From Terriglobales bacterium (GTDB lineage: Bacteria; Acidobacteriota; Terriglobia; Terriglobales; Acidobacteriaceae): a stretch of DNA of 64,000 nt. The notes beneath the pieces are model-generated. The model saw only the letters and a list, made by a program, of their open reading frames with translations. It was not told the origin of the DNA and made no database searches. The stretch spans positions 186,001 through 250,000 of the forward strand of contig DATMAB010000027.1 of assembly GCA_035573675.1 (NCBI GenBank). Reading direction: 5' to 3'. Position numbers and translations under genes: made by a program. Shown piece by piece: positions 1-9,197 of this stretch (position 1 is the first letter of the stretch; each line of letters starts with the position of its first letter).

Positions 1-502
1 TGCTGCTGTTGACTGCCTGGAAGCCGGCAAAGAGCGTGTTCTGGATGGTAGTGTTGTCCACAAACCCGGAGCTTCGAGCGTAGATTACGCCGTCGCCCGA
101 TTGACCCTGCACGAGCAGTTCCCGCAGATAGCACACACTGAACTGGATGCACGCCACGCCCTCAATACCACCATTGATGGTAAAGCCCTGCACGGTCACG
201 TTGCGGGACTGGAGGATGTCCACCACGTCGTTGTCTGCCAGGTTCCCCGGCGTGGGGTCGTTGATGCTGGCCCCGGCCGTGCCTATCAGCGTCAACGTAT
301 CGAACCCGTCGATGACCACATTCTCATTGCACGTACCCGAAACCGTGACGGTGTGCGGCCCTTGCTTGCTGAGCCCGGCCAGGGCTGCATTGATGGTCTT
401 CTTCTTGTTGCAATCCACGGTGACGTCGGCCGCGTATGCCGAACCCGCTGTGAGCAGCAATACCCAAACCGCCGCAAGCACGTAAGCTGTGCGGAGTCTC
501 AT
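1..502 (-). CDS. Secreted right-handed beta-helix protein, partial (runs off left edge)
   Basis: The frame opens with ATG at 502-500 and stays open to base 1, so the C-terminus lies outside the window. Residues 1-25 form a clear Sec signal peptide (MRLRTAYVLAAVWVLLLTAG then SAYA, cleaved before ADVTVD). The visible mature part has short repeating beta-strand turns (TVTVSGTCNENVVIDGF, NVTVQGFTINGGIEG) typical of parallel beta-helix proteins that bind or cleave polysaccharide. It is a close paralogue of the gene at 1398-2318, aligning from the first residue (shared SKQGPHT, TVSG.CNE, GASINDPTP, GFTINGG). The 85 bases upstream of both starts are also nearly identical. The two genes point away from each other. 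Function is unknown; an exported surface or carbohydrate-related role is inference. Confidence 0.85.
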   Translation of the reverse strand, partial: MRLRTAYVLAAVWVLLLTAGSAYAADVTVDCNKKKTINAALAGLSKQGPHTVTVSGTCNENVVIDGFDTLTLIGTAGASINDPTPGNLADNDVVDILQSRNVTVQGFTINGGIEGVACIQFSVCYLRELLVQGQSGDGVIYARSSGFVDNTTIQNTLFAGFQAVNSS

Positions 503-603
503 ACTGTCCCTCCTGGGAAACGAATTGTCTTGTGAACGGCGCGCTCCGCAGAGGGGAGTGTGAGCGCGACAAAAGGACCGCGGAGTCGCCCTGTGGGCCG
601 GTC

Positions 604-632
604 ATGGTATTCCTGCACCTCACGCTTGTCAA
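604..632 (-). promoter_or_regulatory. Sigma-70-type promoter of the left beta-helix gene
   Basis: Read on the minus strand, TTGACA (632-627) and TACCAT (609-604) are separated by 17 bases. The leader then runs about 95 bases to the ATG at 502 and is conserved with the leader of the paralogue. The TTGACA overlaps a TAACTCCTT motif that recurs at 1091-1129. Confidence 0.6.
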
Positions 633-656
633 GGAGTTACACCTTGCTCTGTGACG

Positions 657-716
657 TGGGCCATCGAGTTATCTGGTCATGTGGTCATCGAGTCATCTGG
701 TCATCTTGTCATCGTC
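657..716. repeat. Short tandem repeat of the unit (g)gtcatctg
   Basis: About five imperfect copies of an 8-10 base unit of the type gtcatctg / gtcatgtg / gtcatcga lie here and overlap the last codons of the minus-strand gene ending at 693. A second block with the same unit is at 20448-20480. The blocks look like an interspersed simple repeat, not an operator. Confidence 0.6.
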
Positions 717-1013
717 ACCTCGAAAAGTGGACTTGGCGATCTGCAGCGACCACAGCAAGAGGGACGCGGTGCGCGGGTCGAGGGACTGCTCCGTCAGGGC
801 GCGGGCGACCTGCATAGCGGCGCAGGCCACGGCCTCGTCGTCCCGGAGGGCGGGCAGGAGGCCGTTTTTCTGCGGATAACGGGCCCGGAGGTGGGCGTAA
901 CAGAGCCTTTTCCCCTTGATGGCGGGCGAGCCGCAGCGACGGCCATCCGCCTTGAAGTGATTGCAGCGTGGCGCGTTACGGGCCAGCTCGAGTTTTGCCA
1001 AGGAGTCGTTCAT
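693..1013 (-). CDS. Small conserved protein with CxxH / Cx2H zinc-like motif
   Basis: 106 residues, starting at ATG 1013, which has an AAGGGGG ribosome site 5 bases upstream; an in-frame ATG at 1037 lacks one. The N-terminal half carries RCNHFKADGRRCGSPAIKG and RLCYAHLRAR, i.e. C-x-H ... C ... C-x2-H, a pattern seen in many small acidobacterial hypothetical proteins and compatible with one zinc site. The C-terminal half is predicted helical (ALTEQSLDPRTASLLLWSLQ). No enzyme family is recognised. A DNA- or RNA-binding role is a guess from the metal-site spacing and basic charge. The gene lies between the two diverging beta-helix genes, and its upstream region has direct repeats that could be an operator. 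Confidence 0.65.
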   Translation of the reverse strand: MNDSLAKLELARNAPRCNHFKADGRRCGSPAIKGKRLCYAHLRARYPQKNGLLPALRDDEAVACAAMQVARALTEQSLDPRTASLLLWSLQIAKSTFRGDDDKMTR

Positions 1014-1048
1014 GGATACCCCCTTCCCCCTACCCAACTAATGGAATC

Positions 1049-1130
1049 AACGAGTTAGGGTGGCAAAGTCCCGGAAGATCCCCGGAAACAAAGGAGTTAG
1101 AGGCAAGTTCCCCGCAAATAAGGAGTTATA
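1049..1130 (-). promoter_or_regulatory. Direct repeats TAACTCCTT upstream of the small zinc-motif gene
   Basis: On the minus strand TAACTCCTT occurs at 1129-1121 and 1100-1092, and a variant TAACTCGTT at 1058-1050. The first two are each followed by an nTTTnCGGGGA block, giving a 29-base direct repeat. A possible TTGACT lies just upstream (about 1144-1139). The same motif overlaps the -35 box of the left beta-helix promoter. An operator role is inference. Confidence 0.35.
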
Positions 1131-1265
1131 TTCTCATAGTCAATACTTCACACAGCATATGACAATGAGATGCAGATGTCAAGAGGAAAGTTGCAGGAAG
1201 GCACGAACGATCTCACCTTCGTGAGCGCAGGGGCGCCGCGCATGTCACAGGCAACGGTGCGCGGC
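1131..1265. other. Intergenic segment without recognisable gene
   Basis: AT-rich at 1131-1190, then a mixed-composition stretch. I see no ORF with codon bias and no RNA fold worth naming. It probably holds the upstream control region of the beta-helix gene at 1398. Confidence 0.4.
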
Positions 1266-1293
1266 TTGACATGCGACTCGATGTGTCTATAGC
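1266..1293 (+). promoter_or_regulatory. Promoter of the right beta-helix gene
   Basis: TTGACA at 1266-1271 and TATAGC at 1288-1293 with a 16-base spacer. The roughly 100-base leader (1300-1397) is nearly identical to the leader of the diverging paralogue at 503-590, including cacaaggcgactccgcgg and the ribosome-site region cccaggagagacagt. Confidence 0.65.
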
Positions 1294-1397
1294 ATCCCGA
1301 TTCCACAAGGCGACTCCGCGGCCCTTTCTGTCGCGCTCAAGCTCCCCTTCGCGGAGCGCGCCGTTCACAAGACAATTCGTTTCCCAGGAGAGACAGT

Positions 1398-2318
1398 ATG
1401 AAACTCCGCACAGCCTACGTACTTGCGGCGCTTGGCATCCTGCTGCTGGCAGCGGTTTCCGCCCACGCCACGGACGTCAACGTGAACTGTGGCGCCAAGA
1501 AGAACAACTCCATCCAGGCGGCCATCAACTCGCTCAGCAAGCAGGGGCCGCACACCATCACCGTCTCCGGTGTCTGCAATGAGGCGCTGCTGATCGATCA
1601 ATTCGACAGTCTGAAGCTGGTATCCACCACCGGGGCCAGCATAAACGACCCGACACCGGCGGTGCCGGACGATAACGACGTCATAGACGTTGTTGGTTCT
1701 CGCCAGGTCAGGATCGAAGGCTTCACCATCAACGGGGGCGTCGAGGGCATCGCCTGCTTTGCCTACAGCTCATGTGTTCTGTGGAACAACACCGTCCAGG
1801 GAGCCGCAGACTCCGCTGTGTTCATCGGCCGCCAGAGCGCTGCAGAAATCCAAAACAGCACGCTTCAGGACAGCGCAATCGGGCTGACCACGATCTACGG
1901 GGGCGAAACTGTAGTTTTCAACTCCACCATCCAGGACAACCAGGATGTGGGTGTTTACGTGTCGAGCCACAGCTTGTTGCGTATCACAAACGGTGGGACT
2001 GGCCCGACTACCATCAGCGGCAACGCGAATGCTGGTGTATTTATGGAAATCAACTCCACAGTATTTGTCGGGCAAAACGCTGCGAACGTAACAGGAAACA
2101 CTGGTGGACCGGGAGTCGCGATGTTCATGGCGTCGGTTCTGCGGTTTGCCGGAACAGGCAACAGCATAAGCAACAATGGTGCGGGCGTTGATGTAGGCGA
2201 CTCATCGTTCGCCTTCGTCGGCGGAAACGCGACCATGACCGGAAACACCGGGGGCGATGTGTTGTGTAGCGGCACATTCAGCAACGCCACAGGTAAGTTT
2301 CCGTGCCACAATCCCTAG
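1398..2318 (+). CDS. Secreted right-handed beta-helix protein
   Basis: 306 residues with ATG start and CAGGAG ribosome site. Residues 1-24 are a signal peptide (KLRTAYVLAALGILLLAAVS, AHA|TDV). The rest is built from short parallel beta-helix turns rich in N, G, T and S (for example NNTVQGAADSAVFIG, NSTLQDSAIGLTT, NSTIQDNQDVGVYV), as in pectate-lyase-like or NosD-like folds. No catalytic site is recognised, so the likely role is surface or extracellular carbohydrate binding. It ends abruptly after the last turn without an anchor domain. It is the paralogue of the partial gene at 1-502 and forms an inverted pair with it. GC content is visibly lower than in the metabolic genes. Confidence 0.85.
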   Translation: MKLRTAYVLAALGILLLAAVSAHATDVNVNCGAKKNNSIQAAINSLSKQGPHTITVSGVCNEALLIDQFDSLKLVSTTGASINDPTPAVPDDNDVIDVVGSRQVRIEGFTINGGVEGIACFAYSSCVLWNNTVQGAADSAVFIGRQSAAEIQNSTLQDSAIGLTTIYGGETVVFNSTIQDNQDVGVYVSSHSLLRITNGGTGPTTISGNANAGVFMEINSTVFVGQNAANVTGNTGGPGVAMFMASVLRFAGTGNSISNNGAGVDVGDSSFAFVGGNATMTGNTGGDVLCSGTFSNATGKFPCHNP

Positions 2319-2370
2319 CGGCCGCCGGAAAGTGAGGTGACATCGTTACCGATGCAAGAAGATGGTTGCG

Positions 2371-2409
2371 CCCCAGGTCTGCGCGGAACCACATCGCGCA
2401 GACATGGGG
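2371..2409. repeat. Interspersed palindrome, GTCTGCGCG ... CGCGCAGAC type
   Basis: A long stem: CCCCA and GTCTGCGCG pair with CGCGCAGAC and TGGGG around a 9-base loop. Two further copies of the family are at 20288-20328 (inside a coding sequence) and 21390-21430. Confidence 0.75.
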
Positions 2410-2503
2410 TACAGTCACCAAATGCCCCTCTCTTTACATGACCCCATGACCCGATGAGCGAAGTGTAGAATTTACTGTTGTCCTTCTCTCTCGGGAGCCA
2501 GCC

Positions 2504-5242
<2,739 letters not shown>

Positions 5243-5246
5243 AGCT

Positions 5247-5275
5247 TTCACCGCCGAGAGCGCAGAGGACGCCGA
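5247..5275. repeat. Interspersed CACCGC(C/A)GAGAG...CGCAGAGG repeat
   Basis: A unit of the form ttcaccgccgagagcgcaga recurs, in either orientation, between many genes of the window: 5970-6003, 6428-6456, 9000-9025, 11346-11371, 18900-18930, 20406-20436, 20500-20526, 24000-24018, 25788-25810, 30460-30490, 35978-36008, 40916-40942, 51296-51326, 51340-51371 and 62080-62095. It is not coding. Confidence 0.7.
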
Positions 5276-5479
5276 GAAATGGAACAGTGTCATCCCTCGT
5301 TGCGGCAGAGTGGTTGCTTCGTGTGGAATGCCGTCATCCTGAGCGAGGGAGGGACCCAAGCGTTTTCTCCAGCTTGGGAAACCCGAGCGAAGGATCCGGG
5401 TTTCGTCGCTTGCCTGGTTCCGTTTCACTCAATACACTGAAACATTCACCCGTCTGTTCGGAATAGCACCGGAGGAATC

Positions 5480-5968
5480 ATGTCCTTATTGCAAGTCGGA
5501 GCGATGGCGCCCGACTTCGACCTGCCCGCGGTCACCGGCGAGCGCAAGCACCAGGTGAAACTCGCCGACTATCGCGGCAAGCAGCACGTCGTACTGGCGT
5601 TCTTTCCCGCCGCCTGGACGCCCACCTGAGCCATGCAGATGCCGGCGTACGACCGCGAGCTCGCCAGGTTCGCCGGCCTCAATGCCCAGGTGCTGGGCAT
5701 CAGCGTGGACTCGACCTTCTGCCACCTCGGCTGGCAGAAGCACGACATCGGTCTGCTGCACTACCCGCTGTGCAGCGACTTCTATCCGCACGGCGCGGTG
5801 GCGCGCGCCTACGGCGCCTTCCGCGAAGGCCCGCCCATCCCCGGCATCAACGAGCGCGCCGTGTTCGTGGTGGATAAGGACGGCAAGATCGCCTTCAGCC
5901 GCGTCTACGACCTGGGCGAGCAACCGCCCAATGCCGAGGTGTTCGCCGTGTTGGAAAAGCTGAAGTGA
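5480..5968 (+). CDS. Selenocysteine-containing peroxiredoxin (Bcp/AhpE-like), TGA = Sec at codon 50
   Basis: Reading through the in-frame TGA at 5627-5629 gives 162 residues, a complete thioredoxin-fold peroxiredoxin that reduces hydrogen peroxide or organic peroxides. The start ATG has a GGAGG site 4 bases upstream. The N-terminal half (VGAMAPDFDLPAVTGE ... YRGKQHVVLAFFPAAWTPT) and the half after the TGA (AMQMPAYDRELARFAG ... VLGISVDSTF ... LCSDFYPHG ... ERAVFVVDKDGKI) are both intact and in the same frame. The TGA falls exactly where the family motif P-x3-T-x2-C has its peroxidatic Cys (P-A-A-W-T-P-T-U). A bacterial-SECIS-like hairpin follows at 5641-5677. No Cys is found in the usual Bcp resolving position, so an external thiol probably recycles it. 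Without read-through it would be a dead gene. Sec machinery genes are not in this window. Confidence 0.85.
5641..5677 (+). promoter_or_regulatory. Bacterial SECIS element of the peroxiredoxin mRNA
   Basis: Twelve bases after the TGA, GCCGGCG (5641-5647) pairs perfectly with CGCCGGC (5671-5677). Inside, ACC (5652-5654) pairs with GGT (5667-5669), leaving a 12-base apical loop that begins with G (5655-5666). The loop starts 25 bases after the TGA. This matches the published bSECIS description: a 3-bp upper stem, a loop of 3-14 bases with G in the first two positions, and 16-37 bases from the UGA. Confidence 0.7.
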
Positions 5969-5969
5969 T

Positions 5970-6003
5970 TTCACCGCAGAGACCGCAGAGAGCGCAGAGA
6001 CAG
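5970..6003 (+). repeat. CACCGCAGAG-type interspersed repeat, forward copy
   Basis: Tandem CCGCAGAGA/GCGCAGAGA units. An inverted copy at 6428-6456 lies on the other side of the small gene 6026-6379, so the gene is bracketed by inverted repeats. Confidence 0.6.
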
Positions 6004-6025
6004 ACGAGGCTAACAGGCTGATACT

Positions 6026-6379
6026 GTGCGTGCGATCTTGATCAGCTCGTTGCTCGGGCTTTCGCTTGTGTCCGCTGCAGCTCAGGCCAGTCCTGGCGCA
6101 GTGGAGGGCACGGTTGTGGAAATGACCGGCGCAATCTTCCCTGATGCCACCATCTTGCTGATCAATCTGCGTACTCTTGAGATTGCTAAGGTTCGAAGCA
6201 ACGTGAACGGAAACTTCAGGTTTGAAGGCGTCCGCCCCGGCCGATACGAAGTGATTGCCAGTGACGTGAAGTCCAACTGCTTCGCATCCAAGCCGAAGAA
6301 GGTCAAAGTGCAGGCCGGCCAGACTCTCAAACTCTCTATCAAGCTCGATTTTGACCGGGAATGTAAGGTTGTCGAGTGA
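6026..6379 (+). CDS. Exported carboxypeptidase-regulatory-like (CarboxypepD_reg) domain protein
   Basis: 117 residues from a GTG start, with only a weak GAGG site. Residues 1-21 form a signal peptide ending ASAQASPG-like (LLGLSLVSAAAQAS). The mature part is a single transthyretin-like beta-sandwich: GAVEGTVVEMTGAIFPDATI, NVNGNFRFEGVRPGRYEV, and a closing VKVQAGQTLKLSIKL strand. This is the module found at the N-terminus of acidobacterial TonB-dependent receptors, here standing alone. Two Cys near the C-terminus (NCFA, ECKV) could form a disulfide. No partner gene is nearby. A cell-envelope binding role is inference. Confidence 0.75.
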   Translation: MRAILISSLLGLSLVSAAAQASPGAVEGTVVEMTGAIFPDATILLINLRTLEIAKVRSNVNGNFRFEGVRPGRYEVIASDVKSNCFASKPKKVKVQAGQTLKLSIKLDFDRECKVVE

Positions 6380-6427
6380 TTAGCACCACCTTATCCGCGT
6401 TTATCCGCGTGAATCCGCGGCGAAAAA

Positions 6428-6456
6428 TCTTCTCTCTGCGGTCTCTGCGGTGAGAG
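6428..6456 (-). repeat. CACCGCAGAG-type interspersed repeat, inverted copy
   Basis: Inverted relative to 5970-6003. It is preceded by a second common motif of the window (ttatccgcgtgaatccgcgg, 6402-6421) that recurs near 29259-29281, 30520-30542 and 42481-42511. Confidence 0.6.
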
Positions 6457-6459
6457 TCT

Positions 6460-7071
6460 TTATTTGGCCGCCCGGATCATCTCGTCGATCAGCGTGAACA
6501 GCTCCGAGCGGTCCACCACCTCGACGAACGGCTTGCCGCGCGTGGTATCGCTCACCACGTAGATGGTCGGCGTGTGCGAGACGCCGGTGCGCTGCCCCAG
6601 CGTGTAGTCGGCCTTCACCTTGGCGGCCAGCTCGCCCCGCGGATCCACCAGGAAGGGCAGCGGCGTCTTGTGCTCGGCGGCGAAGCGGTCGGCGAAGCTG
6701 CGCAGGTTCTCGCGCGTGATCTGCGGCTGGTTCTGGAAGATGAACTCGCGGAACTCGTCGCCCAGTTTCTTGGACTTGGTATCGAAGTAGCGCGCGAACA
6801 CGTGCGCGTCGAAGCTCCAGTTGTGCATGGGCAGCGGAAAGTCGTAACGCACCAGCGGGATCTTGTAGACGCGCGCCGCCTCGGCCAAAAGCGGGGCCGC
6901 CCGCCGGCAGTCCGGGCACTGCAGGTCTTCGAAGACCACGATGGCGACCTTCGCGCCCTTGGGCGGCTTCAGCGCCGCGCTCACCGGAGTCACCGCGGCC
7001 TGTTGTGCCACTGCGGCAACCGCCAACACCAGGGTCAAAACCAGGAAGAGAACCCGTTGCTTCTGAACCAT
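6460..7071 (-). CDS. Exported DsbA/thioredoxin-fold protein (CPDC)
   Basis: 203 residues starting at ATG 7071 with a GAGAGG site; an in-frame ATG at 7128 would add an implausible pre-sequence. Residues 1-22 are a signal peptide (RVLFLVLTLVLAVAAVAQQ). A thioredoxin-like domain follows, with VFEDLQCPDCRRAAP (Cys52, Cys55), an inserted helical domain (FAEE-like stretch RYFDTKSKKLGDEFREFI) and the cis-Pro loop VSHTPTIYV. This layout is that of DsbA-like thiol:disulfide oxidoreductases acting in the periplasm on exported proteins. A DsbB or VKOR partner is not adjacent. It is transcribed toward the carboxypeptidase-like gene. Confidence 0.85.
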   Translation of the reverse strand: MVQKQRVLFLVLTLVLAVAAVAQQAAVTPVSAALKPPKGAKVAIVVFEDLQCPDCRRAAPLLAEAARVYKIPLVRYDFPLPMHNWSFDAHVFARYFDTKSKKLGDEFREFIFQNQPQITRENLRSFADRFAAEHKTPLPFLVDPRGELAAKVKADYTLGQRTGVSHTPTIYVVSDTTRGKPFVEVVDRSELFTLIDEMIRAAK

Positions 7072-7183
7072 TGCCTCTCGACCTCTCAGGAAAGCTGGAC
7101 GCAGGAAGCCGTCCCCCACGCCTTTCATAGTAATGGATGCGCGCGGGCGGCGTCAGGTCACCTCGGCTTGGCGGCCAGGGCCC

Positions 7184-7942
7184 TCACTGGCGCGCGTCGT
7201 GCTTCCCGAACTTCCACGTGATCTGAACCTGCAAGCCTGCGTCGGGCGTGTGTCGAGTCGCGCCCAGTGGCACGCCCGCCTTGATCTCCCAGTGGTGATT
7301 CAGGGCCAAGATCACCTCCGGCACGATGGCCAGCCGGGTGACTCCTTCGCTGAACTCGCGCTCGCCCACCACTTCGAGCACCGGCTGCACCCGCTTTGAT
7401 ACGTGAAACATGGCCGCAAAGCGGTAGAAGAACGTCTTCTCCTTTTCCTCGAAGCGCGCCACTGGCGTCTCGTAACCCAGGTTAGTGTGGGTCCACAGCC
7501 GGCGCAGCAGGTGGGTGTCGATGTGGATGGCCGCGCCCAGTTCGTAGGCCCGCTCGGCGACCCGCTTGTCGCCCGTCGGCAGCTTGGCCTCGGGATTGAT
7601 GGACACCGCAAACTTACGGTGGCTTCCGCCCGCCAGCAGGTAACGGTAGGCGATCTCCACATTGCCCGGTCGGATGTCGGTGCGGCCGTCCTCCTTCCGC
7701 CGCGTGAGCGGCGTTGCGATGGAGAACTGCATGCGGGGCGCGAAGCCCCACTCGAACTCCACCGGGACCGCGTCATACACCGGCTGGTCGCGGAAGTACT
7801 GCGCCCCGAACTGCAGGTTCCCGCTGCCGCGGGCAAAAGGCGCCGCGAACTCTGTGTTGATGGGTTCACTGTCGTGCGCGAACGCTTCCGCGCAACAAAG
7901 CAGAAAGACGATGACGCAGCCTCGCCGGAAACAGGCGTGCAT
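7184..7942 (-). CDS. Putative outer-membrane beta-barrel protein
   Basis: 252 residues from ATG 7942, which has an excellent GAGGAGGAAGC ribosome site. Residues 1-24 are a signal peptide (GCVIVFLLCCAEAFAHDSE). The rest alternates polar and aromatic strands (LQFGAQYFRD, EWGFAPRMQFSIAT, VEIAYRYLLAG, FAVSINPEAKLPTG, VQITWKFGK), like the MetA-pathway/transporter-type barrel proteins often found next to metal-efflux genes. It ends in an aromatic strand followed by a short basic tail. The Cys-rich gene 34 bases upstream is probably co-transcribed, hinting at a metal-linked function; that link is inference. Confidence 0.7.
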   Translation of the reverse strand: MHACFRRGCVIVFLLCCAEAFAHDSEPINTEFAAPFARGSGNLQFGAQYFRDQPVYDAVPVEFEWGFAPRMQFSIATPLTRRKEDGRTDIRPGNVEIAYRYLLAGGSHRKFAVSINPEAKLPTGDKRVAERAYELGAAIHIDTHLLRRLWTHTNLGYETPVARFEEKEKTFFYRFAAMFHVSKRVQPVLEVVGEREFSEGVTRLAIVPEVILALNHHWEIKAGVPLGATRHTPDAGLQVQITWKFGKHDARQ

Positions 7943-7976
7943 GCTTCCTCCTCGGACCAAGCTCTGGTTGGGGATT

Positions 7977-8342
7977 TCAGCAGGAGGAAGCTGCGGGAGG
8001 TCCGCGTTCGGAGAGCGAGGGGGCCTCCGGCTCGGCGGGGGGCGCCGCCGAAACGCCGACGTGGAGCGGTTCTTCGAGAACCGGCGACCCGGCCAACTGC
8101 AGCGTGGGCTCGACCGTTCCCGCCACCAGAGAGACGCAACAGTCATGGCAGCAGTGTTCGGAACGGCTCGGCGGGCCGGGCTGGCGGGATTCTTGCTCGT
8201 GCGGACATCCGGGGCCGGCCATGCCCGGCTCGAGCTCCGCCCCGGCGGTGGCGGGCGCAGGCGGAGGCGCCAGCAGCACCAGCGCCACCGGCACGAACAG
8301 CAGGATGGCCGTCAGCCGTCGCACACGCTTACCCGAAGACAA
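7977..8342 (-). CDS. Small Cys/His-rich membrane-anchored protein
   Basis: 121 residues, apparently from a TTG start; no ATG or GTG fits better and the ribosome site is weak. Residues 9-31 are a hydrophobic signal or anchor (LTAILLFVPVALVLLAPPPA). The middle has GPGCPHEQE and SEHCCHDCCVSL, a dense cluster of soft-metal ligands. The C-terminus is Pro/Ala-rich and low in complexity. No known family is recognised. A periplasmic copper or other thiophilic-metal-binding role is suggested by the ligands and by the beta-barrel gene directly downstream. The compositional bias leaves some doubt that it is translated. Confidence 0.5.
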   Translation of the reverse strand: MSSGKRVRRLTAILLFVPVALVLLAPPPAPATAGAELEPGMAGPGCPHEQESRQPGPPSRSEHCCHDCCVSLVAGTVEPTLQLAGSPVLEEPLHVGVSAAPPAEPEAPSLSERGPPAASSC

Positions 8343-8439
8343 GAGTCTACCCCAGAGCAGATTGTTTCCCGCCAGAAAGGTTACGCGCCGGAGCGCTTTC
8401 CGTACGCAGTCCGGCGCGTGCTTAACACAGCGTTATCGC

Positions 8440-8460
8440 AGCGCCCGCCGCGGCGGCGCT
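8440..8460 (-). terminator. GC-rich palindrome downstream of the truncated globin gene
   Basis: AGCGCC pairs with GGCGCT around GCCGCGGC, itself a palindrome. It starts 12 bases beyond the globin stop codon. There is no U-tract, so factor-independent termination is uncertain. Confidence 0.3.
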
Positions 8461-8471
8461 AGGTCGTCACG

Positions 8472-8921
8472 CTACTTCACTTCCACGATGTCCTTCTCCA
8501 GCCCTCCGACTGCCGCCAGCACTTCGCCTTTCTCTTTGGCCGGCACCTGGAACTTGTCGAGCGTGGCCGTGAGCAGCTTGACCGACAAATCCCAATCCGC
8601 CTTGGTGATTTTCAGGCCGGCGTGCGCGGTCTTCATGTCGCGGCCGTGGTAGGCGCAGGGTCCGCCCGTGGCCTGGCACAGGAAGTCCACGATGTGCTGC
8701 CGCGTCTTGGTCACCGAGCTGGTGCTCAGCCCCTGGAAGAAGCGGCCCATCTGCGGATCGGTGGCCAGCCGGTTGAGAAAGTCGTCGGTGACGGCGGCGA
8801 TCGCGTCGTAGCCGCCCAGGCGTTTGTACAGCGATTCGGTCTTCTGTTGCGGCGCCGCCACGGCCAGCGTCGAGCTCACCAGCAGCACGCACAGCGCGAG
8901 TGATACGGATCTCTTGAGCAT
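8472..8921 (-). CDS. Exported group 1 truncated hemoglobin
   Basis: 149 residues. After a signal peptide (SVSLALCVLLVSSTLAVAAP) comes a 2/2 globin: ESLYKRLGGYDAIAAVTDDF, MGRFFQG and the proximal-heme segment MKTAHAGLKIT with His100. Phe-rich B helix and Tyr87-type residues typical of TrHbI are less clear. Such proteins bind O2 or NO; family members usually lack a signal peptide, so periplasmic export is notable. It has its own upstream region and is transcribed away from the EF-G-like gene. Confidence in the globin assignment is high; the substrate is unknown. Confidence 0.88.
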   Translation of the reverse strand: MLKRSVSLALCVLLVSSTLAVAAPQQKTESLYKRLGGYDAIAAVTDDFLNRLATDPQMGRFFQGLSTSSVTKTRQHIVDFLCQATGGPCAYHGRDMKTAHAGLKITKADWDLSVKLLTATLDKFQVPAKEKGEVLAAVGGLEKDIVEVK

Positions 8922-9197
8922 GGAATTGCCTCCCTTCGGAATCCGGATTCCTCCTCAGTACGAGCGGGACGCGGCAGTGGATTTTAGCATTGAAAAAAGA
9001 TTTCACCGCCGAGTGCGCAGAGGGACGCGTAATTACCCCGCGTTCTCGGCGGTGCATGGTCTTCGCCTTGAGCCTCTTTTTTCCCGTGTGTTAGCATCGT
9101 CGTTTCGATAACCCTCCGGCCGCGGGCCTGTGGGACGCGGCCTCCTGCCAGCCCCAGTGCTCCACAATCCAAGGGATGGCCGAAAAAGGAGCAGTGC

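Noticed and set aside
657-716. CRISPR-like repeats
   Set aside because: Units are 8-10 bases, tandem and without unique spacers.
5633-5968. Separate short peroxiredoxin starting after the TGA
   Set aside because: It lacks the N-terminal strand and the peroxidatic position; the upstream in-frame half with GGAGG site shows it is part of one gene.
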